Shown here: piece after piece, positions 35,539 to 47,991 of the stretch | Numbering within the stretch: the first letter of the stretch is position 1 | Layout of the letters: every line of letters begins with the position of its first letter | Assembly (NCBI RefSeq): GCF_014655715.1 | Contig: NZ_BNBM01000016.1 | Coordinates: forward strand, 171,836 to 235,835 | Length of the DNA stretch: 64,000 nucleotides | From: Streptomyces lanatus | Lineage (GTDB): Bacteria > Actinomycetota > Actinomycetes > Streptomycetales > Streptomycetaceae | Direction: 5' to 3' | The notes under the pieces: generated by a model | What the model saw: the letters and a program-made list of their open reading frames with translations, nothing else | Told to the model about the DNA's origin: nothing | The model's database searches: none | Translations under genes and position numbers: made by a program

Positions 35539-37110
35539 TCAGTCCGCGGTCGGTGTGCTGACGGCGGTGGCGGACGGTGTGGTGGTGCCGTCGAGGCTGT
35601 GCTCGGCGAGGACGCCCGTGCGGTGGCGCTGGACGAACCAGTAGTAGGCGAAGCCGCCGCCCGCGATGACGGCGACGAACAGCACCGCGCCCCAGCGCAG
35701 GTACCAGTGGTACGGGGCCGCCGCGTTGTAGACGGCGGCGCGCGGCCAGATCAGATTGAGCGTCATGCCCGCGCCCCACACCACGGCGACGCTGTTGACC
35801 AGCAGCCCCCACCGGCCCAGCGAGAACTTGCCGTCGCCCGCCGGCTGCCACCTGCCGCGCAGCCGGGCCACCAGCATCGGCGCGGTGACACCGAGGTAGG
35901 CGAGGTAGATCATGATGATGCCGATGCTGGTGACGACGGTGAAGATCTGCGGCTGGCGGATGTTGACCACGAGGATCGAGAGCGCCAGGACGCCGATGAT
36001 CACGGTCGGCAGCACCGGTGTCTGGAAGCGGGGGCTGACCTTGGCCAGCCGTGACGACGCGGGCAGATTGTTGTCCCGGGCCATCGCGAACGCCAGCCGG
36101 ATGGCCGCGGTGTGGACCGCGAGCGCGCACACCGTGACGGCGATGAGCACGCACCACAGCATCGCCTTGCCGGCCGTCGGGCCGAGCACGTTGAGCACGA
36201 CGTACTGCAAGCCGTCCGTGGAGAGCTTCTCGCCCTTAAGACTGGAGACGCTCATCAGCGCGAGCAGCAGGATCAGACCACCAAGGACGAACGAGGCCAC
36301 GATGGCGCGGATGATGGCGCGCGGCGCGTTACGGGACGGGTCGAGGCACTCCTCGCCGAGCGACGAGGCCGTGTCGAATCCGTACATGACGTAGGCGGAC
36401 GCCAGCGAGGCCACCAGGAACGCGCCCAGGTATCCGGCGCCGTAGCCCGCGCCCGTGCCGTTCGTCTCCATGACGACCTGCGGGCCACGGGTGATGTGGA
36501 CGGCGAACAGGACGATCAGTACGACCGTGGCGATCAGCTCGATGAACACGCCCGCCGTGTTGATCCTCGCCATCAGCTTGACGCCGAAGGCGTTCACCAC
36601 GGTGGTGAACAGGATCAGCACCGCGGCCAGGATGACCGCGTTGGTCGCCACGTCGTACTTGCCGGTGCCGTCTCCCACGAGCTGGAAGGCCGACGAGATC
36701 TGTGGAAGCGTCAACTGGTAGGCCAGCGCCACGGCCGAGATCGACACGATGGACGCGACCAGCATCATCCAGCCTGCGAGCCAGCCCAGATGCGGATTGC
36801 CTATCTTCTTCGACCAGTTGTAGACCGAGCCCGCCACGGGATAGCGGGCGGCGAGCTCCGCGAAACAGAGGGCCACCATGAACTGGCCGATGAACACCAT
36901 CGGCCACGACCACCAGTAGGCGGGGCCGCCGCTGCCGTAGCCGAAGTAGAACAGCTGGAACGTGCCGGTCAGGATCGATATGTAGCTGATCCCTGCGGCG
37001 AAGGTGTGGAAGTTGCCGAGCGTGCGCTTGAGCTCGGGTTTGTAGCCGAACTCGGCGAGTTCGGTGTCGTCATGACCGTGTGGACCGGTTGGTTGCTCCG
37101 TTGTCGACAT
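35539..37110 (-). CDS. APC-family amino acid/amine permease
   Basis: 523 residues with about 12 spans. Diagnostic: GISYISILTGTFQLFYFGY (TM1), AELAARYPVAGSVYNW, and GFDTASSLGEECLDPSRNAP in the cytoplasmic loop of APC permeases. The N-terminus is hydrophilic with a His/Asp cluster. Substrate unknown. The downstream relics (Rieske oxygenase, aldehyde dehydrogenase) suggest it once imported an amine or betaine-like compound for oxidation. It is still full length and appears intact. Confidence 0.9.
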   Translation of the reverse strand: MSTTEQPTGPHGHDDTELAEFGYKPELKRTLGNFHTFAAGISYISILTGTFQLFYFGYGSGGPAYWWSWPMVFIGQFMVALCFAELAARYPVAGSVYNWSKKIGNPHLGWLAGWMMLVASIVSISAVALAYQLTLPQISSAFQLVGDGTGKYDVATNAVILAAVLILFTTVVNAFGVKLMARINTAGVFIELIATVVLIVLFAVHITRGPQVVMETNGTGAGYGAGYLGAFLVASLASAYVMYGFDTASSLGEECLDPSRNAPRAIIRAIVASFVLGGLILLLALMSVSSLKGEKLSTDGLQYVVLNVLGPTAGKAMLWCVLIAVTVCALAVHTAAIRLAFAMARDNNLPASSRLAKVSPRFQTPVLPTVIIGVLALSILVVNIRQPQIFTVVTSIGIIMIYLAYLGVTAPMLVARLRGRWQPAGDGKFSLGRWGLLVNSVAVVWGAGMTLNLIWPRAAVYNAAAPYHWYLRWGAVLFVAVIAGGGFAYYWFVQRHRTGVLAEHSLDGTTTPSATAVSTPTAD

Positions 37111-37205
37111 GAGCGGACTCCTCGTCGGCCGGGGATGGCGATGGTGCGGCCCGGGTGGGTGCCGGAGGCAGTGAGGCGGGTGGTGTGCGTGCTGTTACCC
37201 GCAAG

Positions 37206-38167
37206 TCAGGCGAACCACCCCTGGGGCGAGGGATCGGTGTTGCGCCAGATGTGCTTCGTCTCGCGGTATTCGGCGAGCCCCGAGGGCCCCAGTTCGCGCC
37301 CGAAACCGGACTGCTTGAATCGGCCTGGGGCTAGGGGTGGTAGTCGTTGATCCAGCCGAGCCGCAGCCGGGCCGCGACCCGCCCGGCCCTGGCCTCGTCG
37401 CTCGTCCACACGGCGCCGGCGTCCGCCGAAGCGCTCAACGGTCAGCACCAGCCCGAAGGACTCCTCCCGGACCACCGACATCCCTGCGGCGCACTCGTCC
37501 AGCACGGTCGGCGGATGGTAGAAGCCCCGGTCGTGGCCGGGCCCCGTAAAACGCGCGCCGCCGCAACGCAGCACAGCGGCCCTCCGCCAGCCCCTTGGCC
37601 ACATACTCCTCGACCTTCGCTAGATGCGCCCGCCGAGATCAGCGGCCCGGTCTGCACACGTTCGTCGAACGGCCCGCCCAGGCGGATGGCCCTGGCCCGG
37701 CGCACGACCTCGTCGACGAACCGGTCGTGCAGCGAGTCCTCGACCAGCAGCCAGGCCCTCGCGGAGCAGACCTGCCCTGAGTGCAGGAACACGGCGGTCA
37801 GCGCCATGTCGACGGCCGTCTCGAAGTCGGCGTCGGCGAAGACCATGTTGGGGTTCTTGCCGCCGAGTTCGAGCGCGACCTTCTTCACCGTCCCGACCGC
37901 GGCCGCCATGAGGTGACGGCCGGTCTGCAGCCCACCGGGGAAGGAGACAAGGTCGACATCGGGGTGGTCGCCGACCGGGGCTCCCGCCTCGGGATCGGCG
38001 CTGAGGATCAGATTGCCGGCCCCGGGCGGCAACCCGGCCTCCTGAAGGAGCCGCATCAGGTGGATCGCCGTGTGCGGGGTCAGTTCGCTCGGCTTCAGCA
38101 CGAAGGTGTTTCCGGCTGCGACGGCCGGGGCGGTCTTCCAGGCTGTCTGCAGAAGCAGGTAGTTCCA
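37206..38167 (-). pseudogene. Aldehyde dehydrogenase remnant, truncated and frameshifted
   Basis: Recognisable NAD-dependent ALDH pieces in at least three frames. The 5' piece begins abruptly at WNYLLLQTAWK and keeps LKPSELTPHTA, the catalytic Glu motif ALELGGKNPNM and the Cys motif SGQVCSA. The frame breaks near 37622 (AKVEEYVAKGLAEG reads in the next frame) and again near 37575, then CGGARFTGPGHDRGFYHPPTV follows. The block between LTVERF and GFKQSGFGRELG is scrambled. The C-terminus LAEYRETKHIW is intact. About 150 N-terminal residues are gone; it is fused to a Rieske fragment at ~38168. Confidence 0.85.
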
Positions 38168-38466
38168 GGGAGGGTGGCTCGCCGGCCAGGCACACCCAGG
38201 CGTATCCCAGCCATTCGCGCAGGGCCACATCGATCAGGCCGTACGCGGAGCGGTCGACGTCCGGCATCTTGATCAGGTTGGGCGCGGCGATCAGCTTGCC
38301 GTCGAGGTCGTACGTCCAGGCGTGGTATCGACAGTGGAGAGCGCCTGACCTCGCCGGCCTCCTCCATGCACAGACGTGCGCGCCGCGGCGACGGCACACC
38401 TTTCAGGAAGGCGCGCAGGTCGCCCTTGCGGGTCCGGGTGATGAGGACGCTCTCACGACCGACCTG
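38168..38466 (-). pseudogene. Rieske oxygenase remnant fused to the ALDH remnant
   Basis: Pieces of the N-terminal Rieske domain of a ring-hydroxylating/choline-monooxygenase-type enzyme. VGRESVLITRTRKGDLRAFL is in one frame. The first cluster motif appears as VCRRRGAHVC in another (the usual His of CxH is Arg), and the second, CRYHAWTYDLDGKL, is intact. REWLGYAWVCLAGEPP follows, then the sequence jumps into ALDH. The N-terminal ~50 residues and the whole C-terminal catalytic domain are missing. Clearly inactive. Confidence 0.8.
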
Positions 38467-38540
38467 ACCGCGCGGAGGGCGCCGGGCCTGGCGAGGTCGG
38501 CACAGGGGGACGGCACAAAACCACATCGACTCGAAGAGCC

Positions 38541-38804
38541 GTTCCTGAAGGGGACCCCGTCCGTATCGCCGAGGGCGAACTCACCGGCGGCGCTCCGGGC
38601 GAGGGTGGCTTCCTCGCCCTGTACGAGCGGGGCAGCAGGACCACCGCCGTCCTCTCCGTGGACCGCCCACGCCCGTTCATGCGAGCGCGGCGCGAGTTGC
38701 TCCGCGAGGTGGACCAGGCACGCGCAGCCGTTGGTCTGACGTTCCGGCTCAGTGCCGCTGAGGGCGAGGCCGGCCTTGGCTCGGCACAGGGCAGTGGCCG
38801 GTGA
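38541..38804 (+). pseudogene. Fragment of ferredoxin reductase C-terminal domain
   Basis: In the frame ending at TGA 38802-38804, GEGGFLALYERGSRTTAVLSV continues into DRPRPFMRARREL, which resembles the reductase C-terminal domain of FAD-dependent ferredoxin reductases that serve Rieske oxygenases. No start, FAD or NAD domain remains. Opposite strand to the Rieske/ALDH relics. Identification by pattern only. Confidence 0.45.
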
Positions 38805-38857
38805 GCTGTGACCAAGAGGTGAAGTGGCCGAAATGAGCCCCCGCCCCCGCCCTCGCC

Positions 38858-39508
38858 TCAGGAGTGCGACAACTGCCCAGTCCCGCCCCTCCGCCGTATT
38901 CGTTCCTGCGCACGCTCAGCCTCACGCACCTGCTGCCGTGTCCGGCGCCGCTCCCGTCGCAGTGCGCGGGCCGTGCTGCTCGGCGCCGAGACCACGCCGT
39001 TCCGCTGGTTCCACACCTGGCGTGTCACCCAGACGTCGAGGGCACCCCAGGTCGCCACGACGGTGCTGACCACGCTGCTGATCACCATCGGGAAGGCCAG
39101 CCACGATCCCGCCAGGGTGCACAGGAAGGCCACCATCGCCTGTATCAGCGTCACCGCGATGATCAGCACGGCCCGCACCGCCGATGTCCGCACCGGATCG
39201 GGCATCCGACGCCGCCGAGCGGGCTCCTCCACCCACAGCGGCCGGTAGCCCGACCACCCCTGGTCCGCCCGGTCGCCGGCGGCCGGGGAACCGCTCTCGT
39301 CCGCCATCGCCGCCTTGCTCCCGGAGTCGGCCACCACGCCATCCTCGTCCGTCGTCACCACGCCCGCGCCCTCCGGCGTCTCGCGGCTCACCGTCTCCCG
39401 GTGTGCGCCCGCCGGAATGTCGCGATCCAGCGCTTCGGGGGCGCGTCGCGTCCCTACATGCGCCGTAGCGCCGTCCTCGGGCGTCTCGCGCCGCTCCGCC
39501 GTGCCCAT
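38858..39508 (-). CDS. Small membrane protein with long polar N-terminus
   Basis: 216 residues from ATG 39508, with GGGAG upstream; an in-frame GTG at 39526 is possible. Residues 1-105 are polar and acidic with low complexity. Two adjacent hydrophobic spans (about 110-160: VRAVLIIAVTLIQAMVAFL and AFPMVISSVVSTVVATW) follow, then a very basic tail RALRRERRRTRQQVREAERA, likely cytoplasmic. No known domain. It is divergent from the cvn operon across 421 bases. Function unknown. Confidence 0.75.
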   Translation of the reverse strand: MGTAERRETPEDGATAHVGTRRAPEALDRDIPAGAHRETVSRETPEGAGVVTTDEDGVVADSGSKAAMADESGSPAAGDRADQGWSGYRPLWVEEPARRRRMPDPVRTSAVRAVLIIAVTLIQAMVAFLCTLAGSWLAFPMVISSVVSTVVATWGALDVWVTRQVWNQRNGVVSAPSSTARALRRERRRTRQQVREAERAQERIRRRGGTGQLSHS

Positions 39509-39929
39509 CACCGTGTCACTCCCCACCGCCGACAGCCCGCTCGCCCGTGTCTGAAGACCTGGCTCCCCAGTGGCTGCCCGGCTTGCGCTGTTTTACGCCG
39601 CCAGGGGACGGGATGCGGCTCCTGTGACTCATTCCGCCCCCATTTCCCGTACAGAAGGACGAACGACGCGTCCCGAAGATTCCCAAGAAAGATAAAATTC
39701 CGGCCAACTGGCCAAGGAGACCGGCCGGTTCCCTCCAGCGGGCCGTGCCGCGTTCGCGGGAGGCAATCTCCCGCAATGCCCGGACAACTCCCCATGTCTC
39801 GCCGCCGGTGCGGAAGTTCATGTTCCGGACGGCTCTTCGAGTTACTTGTGCGTCGGTAGTAGGCTCGCGCCGATTGTTGACGCACAGGTGTGCCCCCTGA
39901 CCGGTGGGGGGTTTGAGCTGGGGGAGGCC
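39509..39929 (+). other. Divergent intergenic region upstream of cvnA
   Basis: 421 bases without a gene. A locally AT-rich segment around 39680-39705 (AAGAAAGATAAAATT) is unlike the neighbourhood. TAGGCT at 39861-39866 is a candidate -10 for the cvn operon, without a clear -35. Confidence 0.4.
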
Positions 39930-42773
39930 ATGCGCTTTCGCGGGAAGTCGATCCGCCGGAAGATGATGGCGCTGCTTCTCGTGCCGCTGGTGTCCCTGAC
40001 CGCGATCTGGGGTTTCGCCACGGTACTCACGGGGCGAGGTGTGGCACAGCTGTTCACGGTCTCGTCCCTCGTCGAGAAGATCGGTTACTCCACCGAGGAC
40101 GCCGTCCGCGTCCTCCAACAGGAACGCCGTCAGGCCCTCGTCTATCTGGCCGATCCCCGGGCCTCGGACGCGCTCACCGCGCTGCGCGTCACCCGCGGCG
40201 CCACCGACGCCGCCGTCGCCGAGATCCGCAAGAACGCCAAGGACTCCGACGTCCGAGACGGCATGGACGAGGGTGACGAGGAGAGCCTCACCGCCGTACT
40301 GGACGCCTTCGACAGCATCAACTCCCTGCGCCGCAGCGTCGAGGACGGGACGGTGACCCGGCCCCAGGCCCTCTATCTCTACAACCGGCTCGTCGACCCC
40401 TGCTACGCGCTGCTGGGAGCCCTCGACGGCATCGACAGCGTCGCGATGGACAAACAGGCCCGCGCCCTGCTGAACGTCACCCGCGCCCGCGAACTCCTCT
40501 CCCGCGAGGACGCGCTGCTCAGCTCCGCCCTCGTGGTCGGAAAGCTCACCCGCGAGGAGACCCGCGAGGTCTCCGACCTCGTCGCCCAGCGCACGATGAT
40601 GTACGACATCAGCCTGACGGATCTGCCCTCGTCCGAGCGCGAGCGCTACGAGCGGTTCTGGAAGAACGCCTCCACCGCACCACTGCGCGTCGCCGAACAG
40701 GCCATCGTCTACGCCCAGCCCGGCCGTCCCAGCACGGTCGACGCCAAGAGCTGGGACACCGCGGCGGGCAGCGTCCTCGAAGAGCTCAGCAAACTCAACG
40801 ACGAGGCGGGCACTCGCTACCAGGACCGCGCCCAGCCCGTCGCGATGGGCGTCATCATCAAGGCGGCCATCGCGGGCGTCCTCGGGCTGCTCGCCCTGCT
40901 GTTCTCGCTCTTCCTGTCCGTACGCATCGGCCGCAGCCTCGTCCGCGATCTGCGGCAGCTGCGCCTGGACGCCCACGAGGCGTCCGGCGTCCGGCTGCCC
41001 AGCGTGATGCGCCGCCTCTCCGCCGGCGAGCAGGTCGACGTGGAGACAGAGGTCCCGCGCCTGGAGTACGACAAGAACGAGATCGGCGAGGTCGGCCAGG
41101 CCCTCAACAGCCTCCAGCGCGCCGCCGTCGAGGCCGCCGTCAAACAGGCCGAACTGCGCGCCGGCGTCTCCGAGGTCTTCGTCAACCTCGCCCGCCGCAG
41201 CCAGGTCCTCCTCCACAAGCAGCTCACCCTGCTCGACACCATGGAACGCCGGACCGAGGACACCGACGAACTCGCCGACCTGTTCCGCCTCGACCACCTG
41301 ACCACCCGTATGCGCCGCCACGCCGAAGGCCTGGTGATCCTCTCCGGCGCCGCCCCCTCCCGACAGTGGCGCAAACCCGTCCAGCTCATGGACGTCGTCC
41401 GTGCCGCCGTCGCCGAGGTCGAGGACTACGAGCGCATCGAGGTCCGCCGCCTGCCCCGCGTCGCCGTCACCGGTCCGGCCGTCGCGGACATCACCCACCT
41501 CGTGGCCGAACTCCTGGAGAACGCCACGGTGTTCTCCCCGCCGCACACCGCCGTCCAGGTGCTGGGCGAGCGCGTCGCCAACGGCTTCACCCTGGAGATT
41601 CACGACCGGGGCCTGGGCATGGCCGCCGACGCCCTGCTGGACGCCAACCTCCGGCTCGCCGAGACGCCTGAGTTCGAACTGTCCGACACCGACCGGCTCG
41701 GCCTGTTCGTGGTCAGCCGGCTCGCCCAGCGGCAGAACGTCCGGGTCTCGCTCCAGCCGTCGCCGTACGGCGGCACCACGGCAGTCGTCTTCATCCCCGA
41801 CGCGCTGCTCACCGACGACGTGCCCGACACCAACGGCATCGGCTTCCGTCTCGACCGGCCCACGCCATCGAAGGAGGCGGAGCTGGAGGAATCGCGCCGG
41901 ACCGCCCTCTCCCAGGTGCCGGCCCGCCTGCCGGGACTGCCCGCAGCCCTCCTGGACGGCCCGGTCGAGCTGGAGGCCCCCGTCGACCTCGACGCCCTCA
42001 GCGATTTCCCCGACGCCCTCGACGACGAGGACGGCGACCACGGCGGCCTCTTCCGCCCACGTCGCGCCCTCACCCAGACGGATCCCGAGACGACGAGCCC
42101 GCTCGGCGAAGCGCACCCGATCCCGGGCGCCCACGGCGGGCCGGACCACGCCGATCGCGACGACGAGGTGAGCGCCCCGGTGCCACTGCCCCGCCGCAGC
42201 ACTCCCAAGCTCGTCAGCTCGCACGGACGCCCCGTCACCGAGCAACGGTCCCGACGCGAGAAGGGCGACACCGAGCCTTCGGCGAGCCCGAGCAGCCCAC
42301 AGCCGAACGGCCTCGCACCGCTGCCGACCCGCCGCCGCGGAACCGGAACCCGTGGTGAGGTGACCGGCGTGCCGGACCGGATGGACGATCGCACCGAGAC
42401 CCCGTCCTCCCCGGGGCATGAGGGTGAGCCCTCGCAGTCGCCGGCGCTCCCCAGGCGCGCCCGCCCCGCGATCGAGGCGAGCGGCCCCGACTCCGTCCCG
42501 AACCCGACTTCCGCAGAACAGCAGACCGACACCGGTGCCGGGCCGCTGCCCCGGCGCGTACGGCAGGCCAATCTGGCTCCGCAGCTCAGGCAGGGTCCCC
42601 CACGGAACACCGAGGAGAAACCGGAGGTCGCCGAGCGGGACGCGGACGAGGTACGCAGCCGAATGGCCTCACTCCAGCGCGGCTGGCAGCGCGGCCGCCG
42701 GGAGAACGCCGCGGACGACAGCGCCCACAGCGGCACAGCACCACAACGAACGACTAAGGGGGACGGTCGATGA
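39930..42773 (+). CDS. cvnA: Conservon sensor kinase-like protein CvnA
   Basis: 947 residues. Order: TM1 (12-34), an extracytoplasmic nitrate/nitrite-sensor-like helical domain (about 40-300), TM2 (305-327), HAMP (about 330-390), a helical segment, and an HATPase_c domain with N-box ELLENATVFSPP (~525) and DRGLGM (~557). The last ~330 residues are Pro/Arg/Glu-rich, low complexity, with repeated PLPRR blocks. CvnA proteins form a membrane complex with CvnB, C and D resembling a GPCR-type switch. GGGGGAGG precedes the ATG. No response regulator is adjacent, as usual for conservons. Confidence 0.93.
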   Translation: MRFRGKSIRRKMMALLLVPLVSLTAIWGFATVLTGRGVAQLFTVSSLVEKIGYSTEDAVRVLQQERRQALVYLADPRASDALTALRVTRGATDAAVAEIRKNAKDSDVRDGMDEGDEESLTAVLDAFDSINSLRRSVEDGTVTRPQALYLYNRLVDPCYALLGALDGIDSVAMDKQARALLNVTRARELLSREDALLSSALVVGKLTREETREVSDLVAQRTMMYDISLTDLPSSERERYERFWKNASTAPLRVAEQAIVYAQPGRPSTVDAKSWDTAAGSVLEELSKLNDEAGTRYQDRAQPVAMGVIIKAAIAGVLGLLALLFSLFLSVRIGRSLVRDLRQLRLDAHEASGVRLPSVMRRLSAGEQVDVETEVPRLEYDKNEIGEVGQALNSLQRAAVEAAVKQAELRAGVSEVFVNLARRSQVLLHKQLTLLDTMERRTEDTDELADLFRLDHLTTRMRRHAEGLVILSGAAPSRQWRKPVQLMDVVRAAVAEVEDYERIEVRRLPRVAVTGPAVADITHLVAELLENATVFSPPHTAVQVLGERVANGFTLEIHDRGLGMAADALLDANLRLAETPEFELSDTDRLGLFVVSRLAQRQNVRVSLQPSPYGGTTAVVFIPDALLTDDVPDTNGIGFRLDRPTPSKEAELEESRRTALSQVPARLPGLPAALLDGPVELEAPVDLDALSDFPDALDDEDGDHGGLFRPRRALTQTDPETTSPLGEAHPIPGAHGGPDHADRDDEVSAPVPLPRRSTPKLVSSHGRPVTEQRSRREKGDTEPSASPSSPQPNGLAPLPTRRRGTGTRGEVTGVPDRMDDRTETPSSPGHEGEPSQSPALPRRARPAIEASGPDSVPNPTSAEQQTDTGAGPLPRRVRQANLAPQLRQGPPRNTEEKPEVAERDADEVRSRMASLQRGWQRGRRENAADDSAHSGTAPQRTTKGDGR

Positions 42774-43207
42774 CCGCACCGAAGGCGACCGGCCACACCG
42801 CGACCAACCAGTCCGGGGAACTCAACTGGCTCCTCGACGACCTGGTGGACCGGGTCGCCAGCATCCGTAAGGCCGTAGTGCTCTCCGGCGACGGCCTGCC
42901 GACCGGTGTGTCCAAGGACCTGACGCGTGAGGACAGCGAGCACCTGGCTGCCGTCGCGTCCGGGTTCCACAGCCTCGCCAAGGGCGTGGGCCGCCACTTC
43001 GAGGCGGGCAGCGTCCGGCAGACGGTCGTCGAGCTCGACGACGCCTTCCTGTTCGTCACCGCCGCCGGCGACGGCAGCTGCCTCGCGGTGCTCTCGGACG
43101 CCGACTCCGACGTCGGCCAGGTCGCGTACGAGATGACGCTCCTCGTCAAGCGGGTCGGCGTACATCTGGGCGCCGCTCCGCGCACCGATCTGTCCTCGGG
43201 CGGGTAG
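42770..43207 (+). CDS. cvnB: Roadblock/LC7-domain protein CvnB
   Basis: 145 residues, a single Roadblock/LC7 domain: LNWLLDDLVDRVASIRKAVVLSGDG, then FLFVTAAGDGSCLAVLSDADSD. Such proteins act as regulators of the small GTPase of the conservon. The ATG overlaps the cvnA stop by 4 bp and has AAGGGGGA ahead, so it is coupled to cvnA. Size and order are standard. Confidence 0.93.
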   Translation: MTAPKATGHTATNQSGELNWLLDDLVDRVASIRKAVVLSGDGLPTGVSKDLTREDSEHLAAVASGFHSLAKGVGRHFEAGSVRQTVVELDDAFLFVTAAGDGSCLAVLSDADSDVGQVAYEMTLLVKRVGVHLGAAPRTDLSSGG

Positions 43208-43216
43208 TGGGATGGC

Positions 43217-43612
43217 ATGAGCGCTGACGGTCAGGGAAGAAGCCACTGGTTCGACGACGAGGCCGGACCGGTCGTCCGTCCGTACGCCATGACGCGCGGC
43301 CGCACCACCAGTGCGGCCCAGCACCGCCTCGATCTGATCGCGGTGGTGGTCTCCGAACCACAGGCCGACGACCCGGACGCCGACTCGACGCTGTCCCCGG
43401 AGCACGTGGACATCGTCGAGCTGTGCCGTGACGCCCCGCAGTCCGTCGCCGAACTCTCCGCCGAACTCGATCTGCCGATCGGAGTCGTACGAGTCCTCAT
43501 CGGTGACCTCGTGGACGGTGAATTCGTCCATGTGAACCGGCCGGTACCGCCTGCCGAGCTGGTGGACGAGAGTATTCTGCGCGACGTGATCAACGGCCTG
43601 CGGGCGCTGTGA
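43217..43612 (+). CDS. cvnC: DUF742 protein CvnC
   Basis: 131 residues, DUF742: VVRPYAMTRGRTTSAAQHRLDLIAVV, then a winged-helix-like part VAELSAELDLPIGVVRVLIGDLVDGEFV. Starts 9 bases after cvnB. In standard conservons the GTPase gene cvnD follows at once; here a 3.65-kb hydantoinase gene intervenes. Confidence 0.93.
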   Translation: MSADGQGRSHWFDDEAGPVVRPYAMTRGRTTSAAQHRLDLIAVVVSEPQADDPDADSTLSPEHVDIVELCRDAPQSVAELSAELDLPIGVVRVLIGDLVDGEFVHVNRPVPPAELVDESILRDVINGLRAL

Positions 43613-43636
43613 GCGGCGCGGAAGCGGGGTAAAGAC

Positions 43637-47267
<3,631 letters not shown>

Positions 47268-47287
<20 letters not shown>

Positions 47288-47873
47288 GCGCGGGAAGCCT
47301 CCGGTCGAGCCCGTCACGCTCAAGATCCTGGTGGCCGGCGGCTTCGGAGTGGGCAAGACCACCCTCGTCGGCGCGGTCAGCGAGATCAGGCCGCTGCGCA
47401 CCGAGGAACTGCTCACCGAGGCCGGACGCCCCATCGACGACACGAACGGTGTCGAGGGCAAGCGCACCACCACCGTCGCCATGGACTTCGGCCGCATCAC
47501 CCTGCGCGAGGACCTGGTGCTGTACCTCTTCGGCACGCCCGGTCAGGAGCGGTTCTGGTTCATGTGGGACGAGCTCTCGGAGGGCGCGCTCGGCGCTGTC
47601 GTCCTCGCCGACACTCGCCGCCTGGAGGACTGCTTCGCGGCCGTCGACTACTTCGAGCGGCGCTCCATACCCTTCCTCGTCGGCGTCAACTGCTTCGAGG
47701 GCGCCGCCCGTTACCCGGCGGAGGACATCAGGCAGGCCCTGGACCTCGACGAGGGCGTACCACTGGTGCTGTGCGACGCTCGCGACCGCGAGTCCGTCAA
47801 GGAGATCCTCATCGGCGTCGTCCAGCACGCCATGGCCTACCAGGCGGACCGCCGCCAGACCGTGGCCACCTGA
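47268..47873 (+). CDS. cvnD: Conservon small GTPase CvnD
   Basis: 201 residues of the conservon ATP/GTP-binding family. P-loop GGFGVGKT at 24-31; switch-II-like block FGTPGQERFWFMWDEL, in which the usual DxxG is GTPG as in other CvnD proteins; VGVNCFEG at the NKxD position. The ATG at 47268 has AGGAGA ahead and lies inside the 3' end of the hydantoinase gene, in another frame. The separation from cvnC is unusual. Confidence 0.93.
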
Positions 47874-47888
47874 AGCCTCGGGAACGAA

Positions 47889-47926
47889 CACGGCCCGTAC
47901 CCCCGCCGACCGGGGTACGGGCCGTG
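47889..47926. terminator. Bidirectional terminator between cvnD and glpK
   Basis: Perfect 15-bp stem (47889-47903 with 47912-47926; arms CACGGCCCGTACCCC and complement) and 8-base loop, 16 bases after cvnD, in the convergent space. Confidence 0.9.
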
Positions 47927-47991
47927 AGCCATGGGCACGCGTGCGTGGCTCACACGGGACTCACGCGCGTGGACCGCGCTCCGCTGTTCCC

